64,000 bases of DNA. Origin: Ctenosaura bakeri (Eukaryota > Chordata > Lepidosauria > Squamata > Iguanidae). This document shows, piece by piece, positions 13,309 to 25,092 of the stretch. The position numbers and the translations under genes are program-made. A model generated the notes under the pieces. That model had not been told where the DNA came from and did no database searches. It saw only the letters and a list, made by a program, of their open reading frames with translations. The stretch covers positions 1 through 64,000 of the forward strand of contig CAOLHI010000486.1 of NCBI GenBank assembly GCA_948474755.1. Reading direction: 5' to 3'. Position 1 is the first letter of the stretch. Each line of letters opens with the position of its first letter.

Positions 13309-15451
13309 GACACAAAAAGGTGTTAAGTACCCCAATGGTTTCTTTACTCTAAATCACCCTTATGAAGGGTTTAGTGGTTTTTAAATTCTCTATAAAATAT
13401 GTCCACAGCACCCTCTTTCAAATATTTGCACTAGAGTGGTTTACAGCAATAGAAAATAAGATGATAAAAATAGCCTCAAAATTGTCATGATGTTTCCGGG
13501 TAGCAAGGGGGTGGTGATTTTAATGAGTGTCTTAATGGGAGGATGATATTATTTATAGAGAGGTTTCTCTTCTGAGAAAACTTCTGAGAAATTTTGTCTC
13601 GCTTTATGGTGAATGACAATCTGTTCTGACTCTGATGGACGAAGGAACGGGCTAAAGGAAAAGGAATGGAAGGAACAGAGGAAAAGTCTATTCCTCCTTT
13701 CTGTAATATTAAAATATTAAGCATATTAAATAACTGGATCAACAATTAATCCTCAAATTCTTCACATTATTTATGGGGGGAAATAAGGGATGGGACATTG
13801 TATCAAATATTCTTGTCTGGGAGAGAACATTACCCAAAATTTTAAAAATCACTTGAAAAAGGTGTTTTTTAAAAATAAAAAAAAATCTTTTCTAATAAAT
13901 TTCAACCCATTCGCTCAGAGGTAGAGACCCACCTAAATGATTTAAAATCCTGTCTTATCAACATAAGCTGATTTAATTCTTTTTAAGCACCCAGACAATA
14001 TGTTAACAGTAACAATTATTTACTCATATATATTCATCACATACAAGGAACAACTGCTATCATTTTTTGCCAAGGGAACAATAGATAAATACAACAAAAC
14101 ATTGCCCGTAGCTCCTACTTATCTGGTAGACAGAAAGTCATCAAAATTAGAAAAAATATTTGCAGAGATAAAGCATAGCATATGTTCCATCATTAAGGCG
14201 AAAAGTTTTGTTCCTTCCAGAATCACAAACTCTGAGCAAATCAAGACTGAATTCACAGCTTTGGGGTACTTTATTTTAAACATTGTTGGTTTGAGGGGAT
14301 TTCAGATCACCCTCACAACAGCAATGGGAGAGCAAGTTCAGGCCTTTCTTTCAAGAGAGCAGTTTCCTGAGTCATTAAATCTCAGGACATCTGGAATGAA
14401 TCAGGTACACGTTCAGTGTGCAATGGATTAAGGAAGGGGGATGAATCTCTCTGCTCTCAAGGGAATCCTTAAGCTCTGATTGCTGCTCTTGGGGCACGCA
14501 TGATATCATTGGGTATGGACTGGCTGCAGCGATGTATCAACTTGATTGCCCATGTGTACTTTCCTTCTTCAGCTAGTTAATAAACTGCAGAGTTTATTAT
14601 ACAAGCTGTTTTACCATTGCTGGAATATGTTGGTCAAGTGGCATTGTTCAAGGAACACACAACATTCAACGACACTAGGAAGCAAGCAAACAAAATAGTA
14701 ATGGGAGGGAGGGAATTGCAATATCATTGCAATGATGTTTCATTGACTGATACAGCATTTATGTGCTGTTCATATTTCCTCTTAATATAGGGCTAATTCA
14801 TGTGACCACTTTGTCCTTAGGCAGACCTCATGTTTGAAATTCTGGATTGCCCTGGGCATATGTGGAGGCTGTATATGTTATCTCAGCTTAGAAGTGGTTT
14901 CTAGAATGCATTCTTAATGATGTGATTGCCCAAGTGTCTCAGCATGGCTTATATCGTATTGGATCTTAAACTCATCAAAAAAGCACTCAGACCATTATAA
15001 AAACTCTGCTCAGAAAACCTGGTTATATAATAGAAGAGATATAACTGAAAAGCAAATAACTTTGTCATCCACAAACAATTTGGGTTATCTAGGCCAAGCC
15101 CCTATGGGCACTGCATACAAGATTGTAAATTGTTGCCATACCAATGCAGAAGTGAAACACTCAGCCAATACAAGGAACTGAAATTACCCGGTATACCCCA
15201 CTGTTTAACTTCTGTCAGTGCTTCACCTTCGCCAAACATGGTATTAAAGATGGTATTAAAGACATGGAATGCAATTCTTTTGGGGGCAGGCATAAGGTTT
15301 CCTCAAAAGTAAGCAGAAAGGCTCCGAATTGTATCATGGAGGAACTAAATTTTTTTCTCCCAGCCATAACCTAACCAATCCTTCAAAATGCCCTGTGCTT
15401 TCTCCTAGTTCAGGAGGAATGGCCAAAGCCTCCTCAGCACTGGAGTTCTCT

Positions 15452-15497
15452 GTACGTACATACATACATACATACATACATACATACATACATACAC
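15452..15497. repeat. (TACA)n microsatellite
   Basis: About eleven uninterrupted TACA units follow TGTACG. The repetitive Tyr-Ile-His-Thr open frames over it are artefacts. Confidence 0.95.
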
Positions 15498-16385
15498 ACT
15501 TCAAGCTATACAGCCTTCTCACTACACTATCAGATTCTAATTAACAAAGGGATCGTATAACCAAGAGCTATCCATAATGTTATAAAAGCTTAAAATGGCT
15601 GGAAACTGAATCTCTTAATGGCTATGGCCTTAGCGCAAGGTGGAGAGACTTCCCAAAGTTTGGGGATACACACATCCTGATGGACCTGATGGCACAACTT
15701 CCCCTATACTGCCACCCATTTTTTTAAATGAAAAAACTCCCTCATATCATCAAATCATAATGACAACAATTTCACTCTGTCCCCCTGTCCCTGGTGTGAT
15801 TTAAGTCCAGGAAGAGCCTTTTCTCAGAACCAAAATAAAGATGAAAAGAATATTTAAAAATACTTTTAAAAGTGGTTGAAAAATACGTTTCTTGGATGTC
15901 AGGCAACCCTGACAAGGAGAATCCTGGACTAATGAGAATCTTTGCACACCAAGAACATGCTATTTGATACACAGAAAATGATGTTTTCTTTCAAAAAAAA
16001 TTTTTAAAGGCCTACATGCAAAATTTGCACAGAATAACTCCCAAACTTTCTTGCAGAGGGAAGAAACTTGCTAAAATTACTTGTTGCTTTCTTTGGGGCT
16101 GTAATTAATGAAGAATTACATCCCTGACCGGAAGTCACTTCGGGTTATGAAATAAGGCCCCCATGAACATAAAACAGCTTGGGGGTGCCACAAGCATAGT
16201 GAAACTAGCCCCAACCCACTTAGAAAGGGACCGTTTCTGTTTTAAAATTCCAAACGGAGGGATACATTTGAGCCTTTGGGTGCCACTCCACCTCAACAGG
16301 TACCGTACATTATTTACCTCTTATACAATATTATTCAGTTCCACCTCCTTCACTACCTTGGAGCTAGATAGCTGTCAGTGGTAGA

Positions 16386-16570
16386 CTGGTGGACATAAGT
16401 CCCAGATTGGGCCACTGGTGTACGGACAGGGGGGTGATGAGGGCAATGTGCCCGGGTGGCAATTTTTCAGGGGCGTCTTGCATGACATGGCCACACCCCC
16501 ACATGATGTGGCCACACCCCCACAGCAACGTGGCCACACTCCTGCCCCTCTGCCCACCCCTGCCCCCCTC
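16386..16570. repeat. GC-rich interspersed repeat with GTGGCCACACCCCCA motif
   Basis: A block GGCAATGTGCCCGGGTGGCA is followed by short tandem units of TGGCCACACCCCCACATGAT type. The block at 48885-49060 is a second copy (GATTGCCCTGGGTGGCAACA, TGGCCATGCCCCCATGCCCC). I do not know the family. Overlapping open frames in it arise from low stop density. Confidence 0.55.
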
Positions 16571-17139
16571 CCCACACTCTAAGCTACATGGCTGGAATTG
16601 GCTGATTACTGTGAAGACAACAATGATACGTTTCTTTCTCCTACACTTTTCAAGGGTCCCAGAAAAATGTAGCAATAACTGTCCAGAAACCCAGTGCCTG
16701 ATTCAGTTCACATGGACCTCTTCTGGGACAACATCTATCAGGTGTATGCTCTTTCCCCCAGTTGCCTACTGATTCAGAATACGAGACTGATCACTTAAGA
16801 TGTGATTTGGCTTCATTCATGTCACTAGGGTCTTTTTTTCATTAACTTCAAAGAAAGCTCTATCAGGAATTCAATGGAAAGTGGGCCACAGACTTTACTC
16901 TACTGACTGTATACAGCTTCTATCACAGATAAGCTATGATGGACAGAAATGCAAATGAATGCTTCAGCTGTCAAAGGAGGCAAGTTTATAACTTCACAAT
17001 AGGCCCCTTTCTCTGGTGGCTCTGTCACTTTGGAATTCATCTCCCATTCATCCCATATATTACCTGATTTTTAGGAGGACCTTAAAGGTTTTTTGTTTTT
17101 TTTATTCTAGTCAGTTTTTGTTATGATCATGGGGTTCCT

Positions 17140-17240
17140 CTGGACCAGCCCTACCATCAGACAAAGCAAACCAATCACTTCAGGTGGCAGATGCAGTGGA
17201 GCAGGGAAGCTGCGGTGGGGGTGGGGGTAAGCAGCAATTA
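17140..17240 (+). repeat. Possible interspersed repeat with CCTACCATCAGACAAAG motif
   Basis: The stretch CAGCCCTACCATCAGACAAA and TTCAGGTGGCAGATG resembles, in reverse, the segment at 53178-53226 (GAGGCAGCTGCCTTACTCTC, TAGTGGTACAGCC). Only two decayed copies are visible, so the family is uncertain. Confidence 0.35.
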
Positions 17241-17528
17241 CAGTTCTTAAGCTTTTAGCCCTGCTCATTACTCTCTTCTAGAGGACCCTGCATGCCATGC
17301 AGACTCTTTTATTTTCTTAAACTGGCCTGCCGCCAACAGGTGTAGAAGAAGACTCCTTCCCACTGCCAATGTCAAGGAGTATGCAGTTGACAATCCAGAA
17401 AGTTTCTACAAAATGGAGAAGTGGGTGCCATCTAGCTCAGCACCTCAGGCAGCCATAGGTTTTTGGCCAACTTGAAGTTCATTTTATAACCATTTTATCT
17501 GCTGCTGTCACTTTATTATGATTATATA

Positions 17529-17913
17529 CAGTGATCCCTCCACATTCGCTAGGGTTAGGGGCACAGGACCTCTGTGAAAGTGGAAAAACTGTGAATAACT
17601 CTAGGCCCTCCCAAACCATATTTAACACAAAAAAAAGTATGATCATCATATTCAACTGACCATGGATTCCTTTGAGACATCAGAGTTCCTTCACAAGGCA
17701 GACGTGGGTGGCTGGTGGGACTTGTTGCCACCTCCACTGATGACCCACACCATTTTTAATAGGGACTTACTAGCCTTGTTCCCAGTTTCTCAGTCTCACG
17801 AGGCTTGCAGTCCCTACTGAACATGGCATAGGGTGGCAGCAGAGCTGAGAGCACATAATCTGTGAATAATCAAATCCGCAAAAGTGAAACCTGGAAATGG
17901 GGAGGGCTGACTG
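17529..17913. mobile_element. Tigger/pogo-like non-autonomous element with TA target site
   Basis: It starts CAGTGATCCCTCCACATTCG and ends GGAGGGCTGACTG, with TA on both sides (17527-17528, 17914-17915), the mark of Tc1/mariner-superfamily insertion. Near both ends are the family phrases GTGAAAGTGGAAAAACTGTG and GTGAATAATCAAATCCGCAA. The 385-bp interior encodes no transposase and is partly different from the two other copies (23.5 and 55.8 kb). Confidence 0.75.
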
Positions 17914-17929
17914 TACTTAAAGTTGATCT

Positions 17930-18063
17930 TAACCAATTACTTAGCCAGAAGGCCAAGAAGTGATATAGTTGGCATTGGTTATTTAAATCCTAAAATATAG
18001 AATAAAACTGAGTCCCAGTTTTTAGGGAAAAGTGGTATATAGACAAAAGTTCAACAACAACAT
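17930..18063 (+). mobile_element. Short L2-type LINE 3' end
   Basis: The terminal box is degraded: GAGTCCCAGTTTTTAGGGAA, AAGTGGTATATAGAC, then an AACAAC tail. It directly follows the Tigger-like element that ends at 17913. Confidence 0.4.
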
Positions 18064-19047
18064 GAAAAGGCCTGCAGATTGTATGAATTTGTGAAATGAT
18101 CTTCATCTACAGGTCTGATTCCAACTGATAGTCCCACCTACAGTAGACCAACTAAATCAACTCAGCACAGCAAATCAACTGCTGAATGGTAGGTAAATCT
18201 TAATACTGTAATTCAATGGAATTACTACAGCTTGAACTAGCAAGTGAATGTCTTTTCCCCTTGTGTCACTGAAGAACATTTATATGCAGTTATATATTTG
18301 AAAGAGCTCTCTGCTCCAGTTCAATCCTTCTTTTGTCTGGACGATTCATTACTCAAAGAAAAGAAACCAAAAAGGGGTTACAACAATTTAGCACATTTGT
18401 TTTCTGCACAGTGGGATTTCCTGGTGGAGTTTTCTGTGGCTTTGGTTCACATCCTTTATAGTACTTTTCTCGTAGTTCATCAGAGAGCTCCATTCATCCT
18501 AATCATTTATTAGGCAGATGTTGCGAGGAAGATGAACTCCCAATGCATATAAAATGGAGAGATGTTATACACATGGGTAAACTACTTTCTTGTGGGGTAG
18601 AAACCCCAAACCCATCCTACAATATTCATTCCATACGTTTTTAGGTAATCCTTGTTCTCCTCTTGCATAACCACAACTTGGAAACAATGTGTTACAAGTA
18701 ATGGCATTGCTTATAATGCATTACTTTGGGATTAATGAGGACATAATGCTGCTCCTTTTGCAAAGCAATCACTTGCAACAGCATTAGTTTGAGGGCAAAC
18801 AACTCTGCAGTTGTAGGTCTGCCCCTGCCATGACTGTTTCATTTTGCACAACTTTTTGAGAAAAAAGGACACCACAGCTCAGAAATAGAGGGATTAGATA
18901 CTAATGCATTGGTATTTTAATTAATTAAGATATATTGCATACTTGAGTTTGGGGGCTAATCTTGCTTGATAGAAAGTCCAAGGCACTCAGCAAAAACCAT
19001 CATCAATCTCCTTTCACACTCTAGTCCAAGGTACCCCCAAACAACAG

Positions 19048-19542
19048 TCTCTATGGGCTCTGAATCTGCTTTCCTCTTCTTTCTTGACCTGCCTGTCTAC
19101 TCTGATTCCCCAGTTCCTTCTCATCACTGCTAATTCGTTTCATCCATGCCTAGGCTGCTCCTCTCCTGCTGCCAACTCCTCCGCTGCTCTTCCTCAGATT
19201 TTTTTTGCAGGGAGGGGGCTGCAACTAGCTCCATGAACTCTCTGAGCTCTGAGTCTGCACTCCCCTTCTTTCTTGGCCCACCCACCTACTCTAGTTCCCT
19301 GATTCCTTCTCATTGCTAATCTGTTTCATCCCCACCAAGGCTCCTGTCACCCCCTCCCCTTTCTCCAACTTTTCTGGGCTGGTTTTTGTACAACTTGCAC
19401 TCTGAACTCTCTGTATTCCACTTCTTTCTTGACCTGCCTGCCTGCTTTGATTCACCAATGAAAAGGAATCAGGGAACTGGAATAGGCAATCCGGTCAAGA
19501 AAGAAGGGGAGTGCAGAGCCCAGAGAGTTCAGGGAGCAAGCT

Positions 19543-19574
<32 letters not shown>

Positions 19575-19645
19575 CCCAAAAAAAAAAAACCATCTGAGAA
19601 AGAGCAGTAGAGGAAGGGTTAGCAGGAGAACAGCAGCCTTGACAG
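19048..19645. repeat. Cluster of about three direct and one inverted repeat units (170-190 bp)
   Basis: The unit carries AACTCTCTG-GCTCTG, TCTGCACTCCCCTTCTTTCT, TGACCTGCCTGCCT or variants, AGTTCCCTGATTCCTTCTCA and TGCTAATCTGTTTCATCC. Direct copies start near 19055, 19235 and 19404 (the third is partial). From 19459 to about 19640 the same sequence is read in reverse (AAGGAATCAGGGAACTGG, TCAAGAAAGAAGGGGAGTGC, CAGAGAGTTCAGGG, CTGAGAAAGAGCAGTAGAGG). A (CA)n run at 19545-19574 and an A-run interrupt the inverted unit, where the direct unit has a T-run. Confidence 0.75.
19545..19574. repeat. (CA)n microsatellite inside the inverted repeat unit
   Basis: About thirteen CA units, followed by CCCC and an A-run, are inserted in the inverted unit of the 19.0-19.65 kb cluster. 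Confidence 0.9.
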
Positions 19646-19858
19646 GGATGAAGTAATTTAGAAGAGAAAATAGTCATCATTTTCACAGTTAATGTGTGAA
19701 AATTTAGGGCTTAGCATTCAAGGAATATTCTACTCCATTCAACCGTTTTCAATGTTGAACCATTCAGACACTTACAAAAATTGTGCAGTTTTAGTTAGCA
19801 TACGTGCCCAACATTGCCTTGGACAGCTGTGCTGTATTCTATCCATGCAGCTCTTAAA

Positions 19859-20327
19859 GGCCCTTTTCACACGCGGAGGAAGCCACACCCGAAAACATGC
19901 CAAAACGGAGCTTACCTGGAGCCGTTGCAACATGGAGCAGCGCGAGTTCGCTGCTCCACACGCAGCAGCGCCCTGCAGCGTCCCGCGGCGTCCAAAATGG
20001 CGGCTTCCGGCTGGTGGAGGCTCTCTGCCAACCGGAGAAGCTTGCCAGCCAGAAGCCCACCCCCCCGGCCAGTCTGCAGGCGTGCACTTGCGTGCACCCG
20101 CAAATCCACACCGGGCGCTGCGACGGGGCTGCACGCCACATGCTTTTTAAAAACCACTTGAAAAGTGGTTTTCAAAAAGCACGCGGCAGCGTCACTTCCG
20201 GTCGCCCCTGCACGGATTGGGGTGTGGAACTACACAAAAGTAGTCTGCCCCAATCCACGTTATGATGTAGACGACCTACGTCAGAGGTCACTCTACACCG
20301 TTTTTTTAACCCCGCGTGAAAAGGGCC
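19859..20327. mobile_element. GC-rich non-autonomous DNA transposon with terminal inverted repeats
   Basis: The ends are GGCCCTTTTCACACGCGG and CCGCGTGAAAAGGGCC, an inverted repeat, flanked on both sides by AAA (possible 3-bp target duplication). The 469-bp body is GC- and CpG-rich in an AT-rich intron and carries an internal inverted stretch AAACCACTTGAAAAGTGGTTTT at about 20150-20174. It encodes no transposase. The several overlapping open frames (19692-20265, both strands) result from the low stop-codon density of GC-rich DNA. The element at 32672-33166 is a second copy. The 3-bp duplication suggests PIF/Harbinger-like mobilisation, but this is inference. Confidence 0.8.
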
Positions 20328-23300
20328 AAAGTTCAATAGAGCTGACGAAGTTGGGCTGTTTTGCTGTGCTGAGAACAACAATCAAAACTTCCAAGAGCTA
20401 TGTTTCTTTCCATCAGTCTTTTCCAAGTGGTTGGAAACAGCAAAATTTGACCACATTTGGACAATTGTCAAATACCCATTTCATTGCTACTCCTTATACA
20501 CTTGCGTAAAAAGTACAGCCACCTATGTAACATAGAGTTGTGCTGAAATAATTTCCCAATAGGATTCCAGCTCATGTTCTGCGATCAGCATGGGGCATTT
20601 CATTTTTTTGTGACTCCATACAGAGTACTATTTTTTTTGCAAAGAAATAATTAACAAGATTTGTAGCTTTAGCATGCTTTGGGGAAATATACAGTACAGT
20701 ACACATTCTTAAGAGGAACGAGCATGTTTAGCATTCATTCAGCAAAATGCCTCAAGCCCTCTAGAGGCCACTGTAGGTCTTCTTGCTATTTTTTTCAGGC
20801 ATCTTGGGAAGGCTTACCTTTAAGGAATCCAGAGGCCTTCCTTCTGCCTACAGAGGAAACCAAGAAGTGAACTGACATCTGGCTCTATTATTTCCTGTTT
20901 TGCAGAAAGGCCTCTATAAATTGAAAGAAAGCCTTTAGAGGCCTAAAAAAAGGTGAGGTGTGCAAATCACCTTCAGACATGGCAAAATGCCACCCAGGGA
21001 TTTAAGGATGCTGTTGGCCATTTTGGAGATTCAAAAAAAGAAAAAAAAATAAGCACCTTCCACAATTTTGGATGCCTTTGAGAGTACAGCAGGATGGCAC
21101 CCCTCATAGTACCAATAGGGGGGCAATGCAGTCCCGAGTCACAGGCTGGTTAAGATGAAAAGCTGGCCGAACACATGCTTTGCAAAACCAGGTCAGGTAA
21201 GACCTCAAGACAAAGCCAGGTCATAGTCAGGAAATCACCAAGGAACTCCACCAATATTGCACTTATAGTTAGCCTTTGATGACTCAATTTTTAGAGACAA
21301 TAGCATCTGCAATGTTCCTACAGGATGACTGATTGTCCTAGTTCTTCTTCCTCTGACCACCAGACTTCCCTTTTATTCCCACACCCACCCAGCAATCAAG
21401 GAACTATCAAGACTACCATCACCCCTTTGTCACCTAATGCTAAGGACTTCGTCATCCACTCTCCGGACTCCACTGTTTATTCTATCAGAGAGCCATTTAA
21501 CATCTTTCCTCTCCAGGCAGAAAAGCAGTATTTAAACTCCAGTTTTTGGCTAGTCAACTCACAGTACACTGGTTGCTGGTTGTCATTCTGCCACTCCAAT
21601 TCCCATTTGTGCACTGTCCTTGGACTCCTGGTCTAGGCCACATCACTTCTTCACTTCTCTATTGGCTTGGTAAATGTCACCCACATCGCTGTAAACTCTC
21701 ACTATCCAAAACCTTCCTCTCTTTTACTTCAGTTAGCCTTGTGTGAGTGTGAAATGCTTGGATCCCATGTGCATGATTGCAATTCCCCCAAATATGCTTA
21801 TTTTGGGTCTCCAGCTGGTTCTTCCTTGCATTAGTACCAGTAGATATAGATGTAAAAGATCTCATAAGGTTATCCCCCCACTCCTTGCAGACCTCCTCTT
21901 TGAGCCAATATTCCCCACTGTTTCACAGAGGCATTGGCATCATAGGTGGACCGCTGAATCACCCACGTTTTGGAGTAGCATGTAAGCTACAGTTTGAAAT
22001 TCTCTACCATATACAATGTAAATATTTTGCAATAAGACCTAAAGACATCGTGGCTATGAACATGTTTGATACTTTGCTTAAGAACTATGCAAATGAAGTC
22101 CCCATTTTTTTTCCAAAAAAAGCAGCCATCATTCTTGAAGTTCAATCATCCCACAAATTGTGCCTTAGCTGATAACTAGTTTCCTTCCTTTCTGCTACCA
22201 TGCTTTCACAAATTTACCAAGTCTTTTTTTTCCCAAGCGGGCAGCAGGTGGAAAAAAAATAGCAATCAATTGAGAATTTTACTCTGGGAACTGTAGCTTT
22301 TTTATTGTCTAAGAAGATTTTTTTAAAAGCCTGTACTTCCCAGACTTAAGCCAATTGCTGCTTCTTTTAGTTCTTTGTTTCTCCAAAATCTTTAATGAAA
22401 AAGTATAGGGGGAGGAAGCTATACTTTCAGAATTCCACAATGGGGATTCTATAGCTTTGGGCATTGCCATCTAGTGCTGGAAGTTTAGAAAGAAGCTTGT
22501 TCTAGCACTCCAGATTGCCTATTTTCCTCAAGTGCTCCAGGCAGACTTCTGAATTTGGATATGGAAAAGGTGGAGAAGAAGGTTAAAAGGAAAACAGCTG
22601 CTGATAGTGAAGGAGTTTCCCAGTTTGGGTCCTTCCAAGTCCTGGAGACTCACTAAACTGAAATTCCAAAGAGTTATCCAAAATGTTTCAGAAAGATCAA
22701 ACCTATTCTGAACTGAGATGGAAGAAAATAAAATTGAAAAAAAACCATTACAATCCATATAAGAAAAAGAAATTATTTTTAAAAATCATGCTACATGCCA
22801 GTCAGCTCTATATGACAATCCCAGCACACAGTCTCATAAAGTTTACTATTGGATGCAATAAAGAATTTGTTGCACAGTAGCTAGTGATTTATGCTGAGAA
22901 TAAAATGTACCCATGCCAAATATTTCTAGCCAAGAACTACATTAAGTATGGAAGAAAGATGATAGAACAAGAGTTCTTCTGTTTCAACTAACTCACTAGG
23001 TGACCTTTAAGAATCATAACTTCAGATTTCATAGAAAATGCCTGTATGTAAGGTTAGTAAACTAAGTTTATGCAGATGCTTAAAATCAAATCTATTGGGT
23101 CAGATTTATATTACAAAAAGCCAAACACAATTGTGTATTTATGGTTTCTGGCTTTCATCACACATTTTCGGCCTGTAGAATATCAACTGAGCCTGGATTT
23201 ACTATTTCAGAAGTTAAGCCTTTCTCTTTGGCAAGCCTTCTTTTGCAGGCCCAATATGCCAGTTATGCACATGCAAGGACATGCAGGATCTTCTTCAGGG

Positions 23301-23533
23301 CCCATATAGCATATAGTCTCCAAGCCACCAGAAAGGAACAATTATTACCATGTGCAATGAATGATGCTGAGTCCAATTTCCACAAAGACGTATATCTCAA
23401 GAAATCAACTTCCATTACTATTTCTCCCCCACCCTAATTTCTCCCCCCACACACACCGCCAAGATTTCTGTACAGGTTTAATTAATGTTCTGCAGTGATT
23501 TGGAAATTGTTTTACCAAAGGCAGCCATATGCA

Positions 23534-24006
23534 ATTATTTGATCTTCCACATCCATTAGGGCTAGGGCCCCTGCAAAAATGAAAAAACCACAAATACCAA
23601 AATATGTATGGGTGCCTATGGGAAGGGGGGGTGAAGCATGGTGGAGAGAGCAGGCACCCAGAGTCCAAACCAGGTAAGGGAAAGGAGAGGGAAAGGGGAT
23701 GGGTTGGCAAGGTGGCCCTATACTTCCTCTCTCTTGCCTATCTTGGGAGTGTGGTGACATTGGTAGAGGCATTGTGGTGCTGAGAAATCAGGCTGTCAGC
23801 CATCCATAGCTGGCCAGGGAGCAACCAGTCATGGAAGAATAGAGGGACCAGAAGCAGGTTTTTAAAGGGCTGCACAGCCTGACCAGAGCTGCCAAGAGGT
23901 AAGGTTCTCTCAGAAAAGAAGTGCTTGAGGTGGAGGGAGCAGGGGTTGGAAAAACTTGCAAATAATCAAATCGGTGAAAGTTAAACCCACAAATGTGGAC
24001 TTCACG
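23534..24006. mobile_element. Tigger/pogo-like non-autonomous element, decayed ends
   Basis: Terminal sequence TGATCTTCCACATCCATTAG and the inner right end AATAATCAAATCGGTGAAAG correspond to the 17.5- and 55.8-kb copies. The interior GGGAAAGGAGAGGGAAAGGGG and GTGGCCCTATACTTCCT is shared with the 55.8-kb copy. The exact ends are uncertain by several bases. Confidence 0.65.
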
Positions 24007-24742
24007 TATAACAAACAAAATGAGAATTTCTTAAATTTAGTAAATTTGTATCCTTCTCATAAATAACAATTACTTCTGAGACACCAACAAGTTTAAAAAT
24101 GCAGCTTTCCCCAATTCTTTGCCCTCCAGATATGTCCGACTGTAACTCTATGGTTCTTGTGTTTTTATTCCTCTACAGTTAACCCTACTGTCACTAGTTT
24201 TCAACATCAACTGTGTGTAATATATTATAACTTCCTATAATCTGTATTCTTGAGTTCGTCAAAGAGAAGATAATATTGTTTTTACTCATTATCCTGTGTC
24301 TCAGGCTTTAATGTTCTACTTAAATACTTGTCCCAAGCATCCCAATCAACATCCCTTGGAAGAACACAGAATATGCATATTATTTTTACAAGAAGATTGA
24401 AATTTCTGTTATTAAAAAGAAATCTTCAGTTGCTAAAAAGAGTCTTACATGTGGATATTCAAAGTATCTACCACAACAATCTTCTTTTGCAACCTGTTCA
24501 CCTGGTTGAGTGCTGTGGTGAAGAACAAAATGGCACCCCTCCCATTCTATCTATAAATATGGATTGCATTGGCAAATGCATGCTTTCTCACCATGATATC
24601 ATGTCAGTGTCCCTACTGTATACGATGGAAGCAGGCTAGCTTAGGGAACAGCATGGGTGTAAGTGTCACAGGAAACAACTGCATTTGTAATGTATTACTT
24701 GATGGAGAGGAGAGTGCAGGTTATGATTTGGTTAAAAATAAC

Positions 24743-24853
24743 ATTGTTGTGTGCCTTCAAGTAATTTCTGACTTATGGCAACCCTAAGGTGAACCAATCA
24801 CAGGATTTTCTGGGCCTGAGAGTGTGTGATATACCCAAGATCACCTAGTTTTC
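24743..24853 (-). mobile_element. tRNA-type SINE fragment (tail half)
   Basis: On the plus strand it reads GTTGTGTGCCTTCAAGTAAT, TATGGCAACCCTAAGGTGAA, CACAGGATTTTCTGGGC and GTGTGATATACCCAAG, the reverse of the SINE tail. The tRNA head is missing or too decayed to see. Confidence 0.65.
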
Positions 24854-25092
24854 TTTTACTGTAAGCTACTTTGGAGGTTTCTCAAACAGAAAATCCCTAC
24901 GTAACATTTTGAAGTAAGTCAATATTACTCTCCTCCCAACATTGTTTCTTCCCAAGAAGGGCAAAAGAGTTCATGTCCTAAACAATAAAGGAGTTAATTC
25001 CCTTCTTAGGCGTGCTGAACTGTAACCCCTCCCTGTTGTCTTTTCACTGGGGAGTAAAAACCTTTGTATTCCAACAGACTTTAGGGAACTCA

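Noticed and set aside
15452..15497. CRISPR-like or other regular array
   Set aside because: It is an uninterrupted tetranucleotide microsatellite without spacers. No array with spacers was seen anywhere.
19692..20265. Six overlapping open frames of 87-152 codons on both strands
   Set aside because: They coincide with the GC-rich TIR element, where stop codons are rare in all frames. None shows a protein family.
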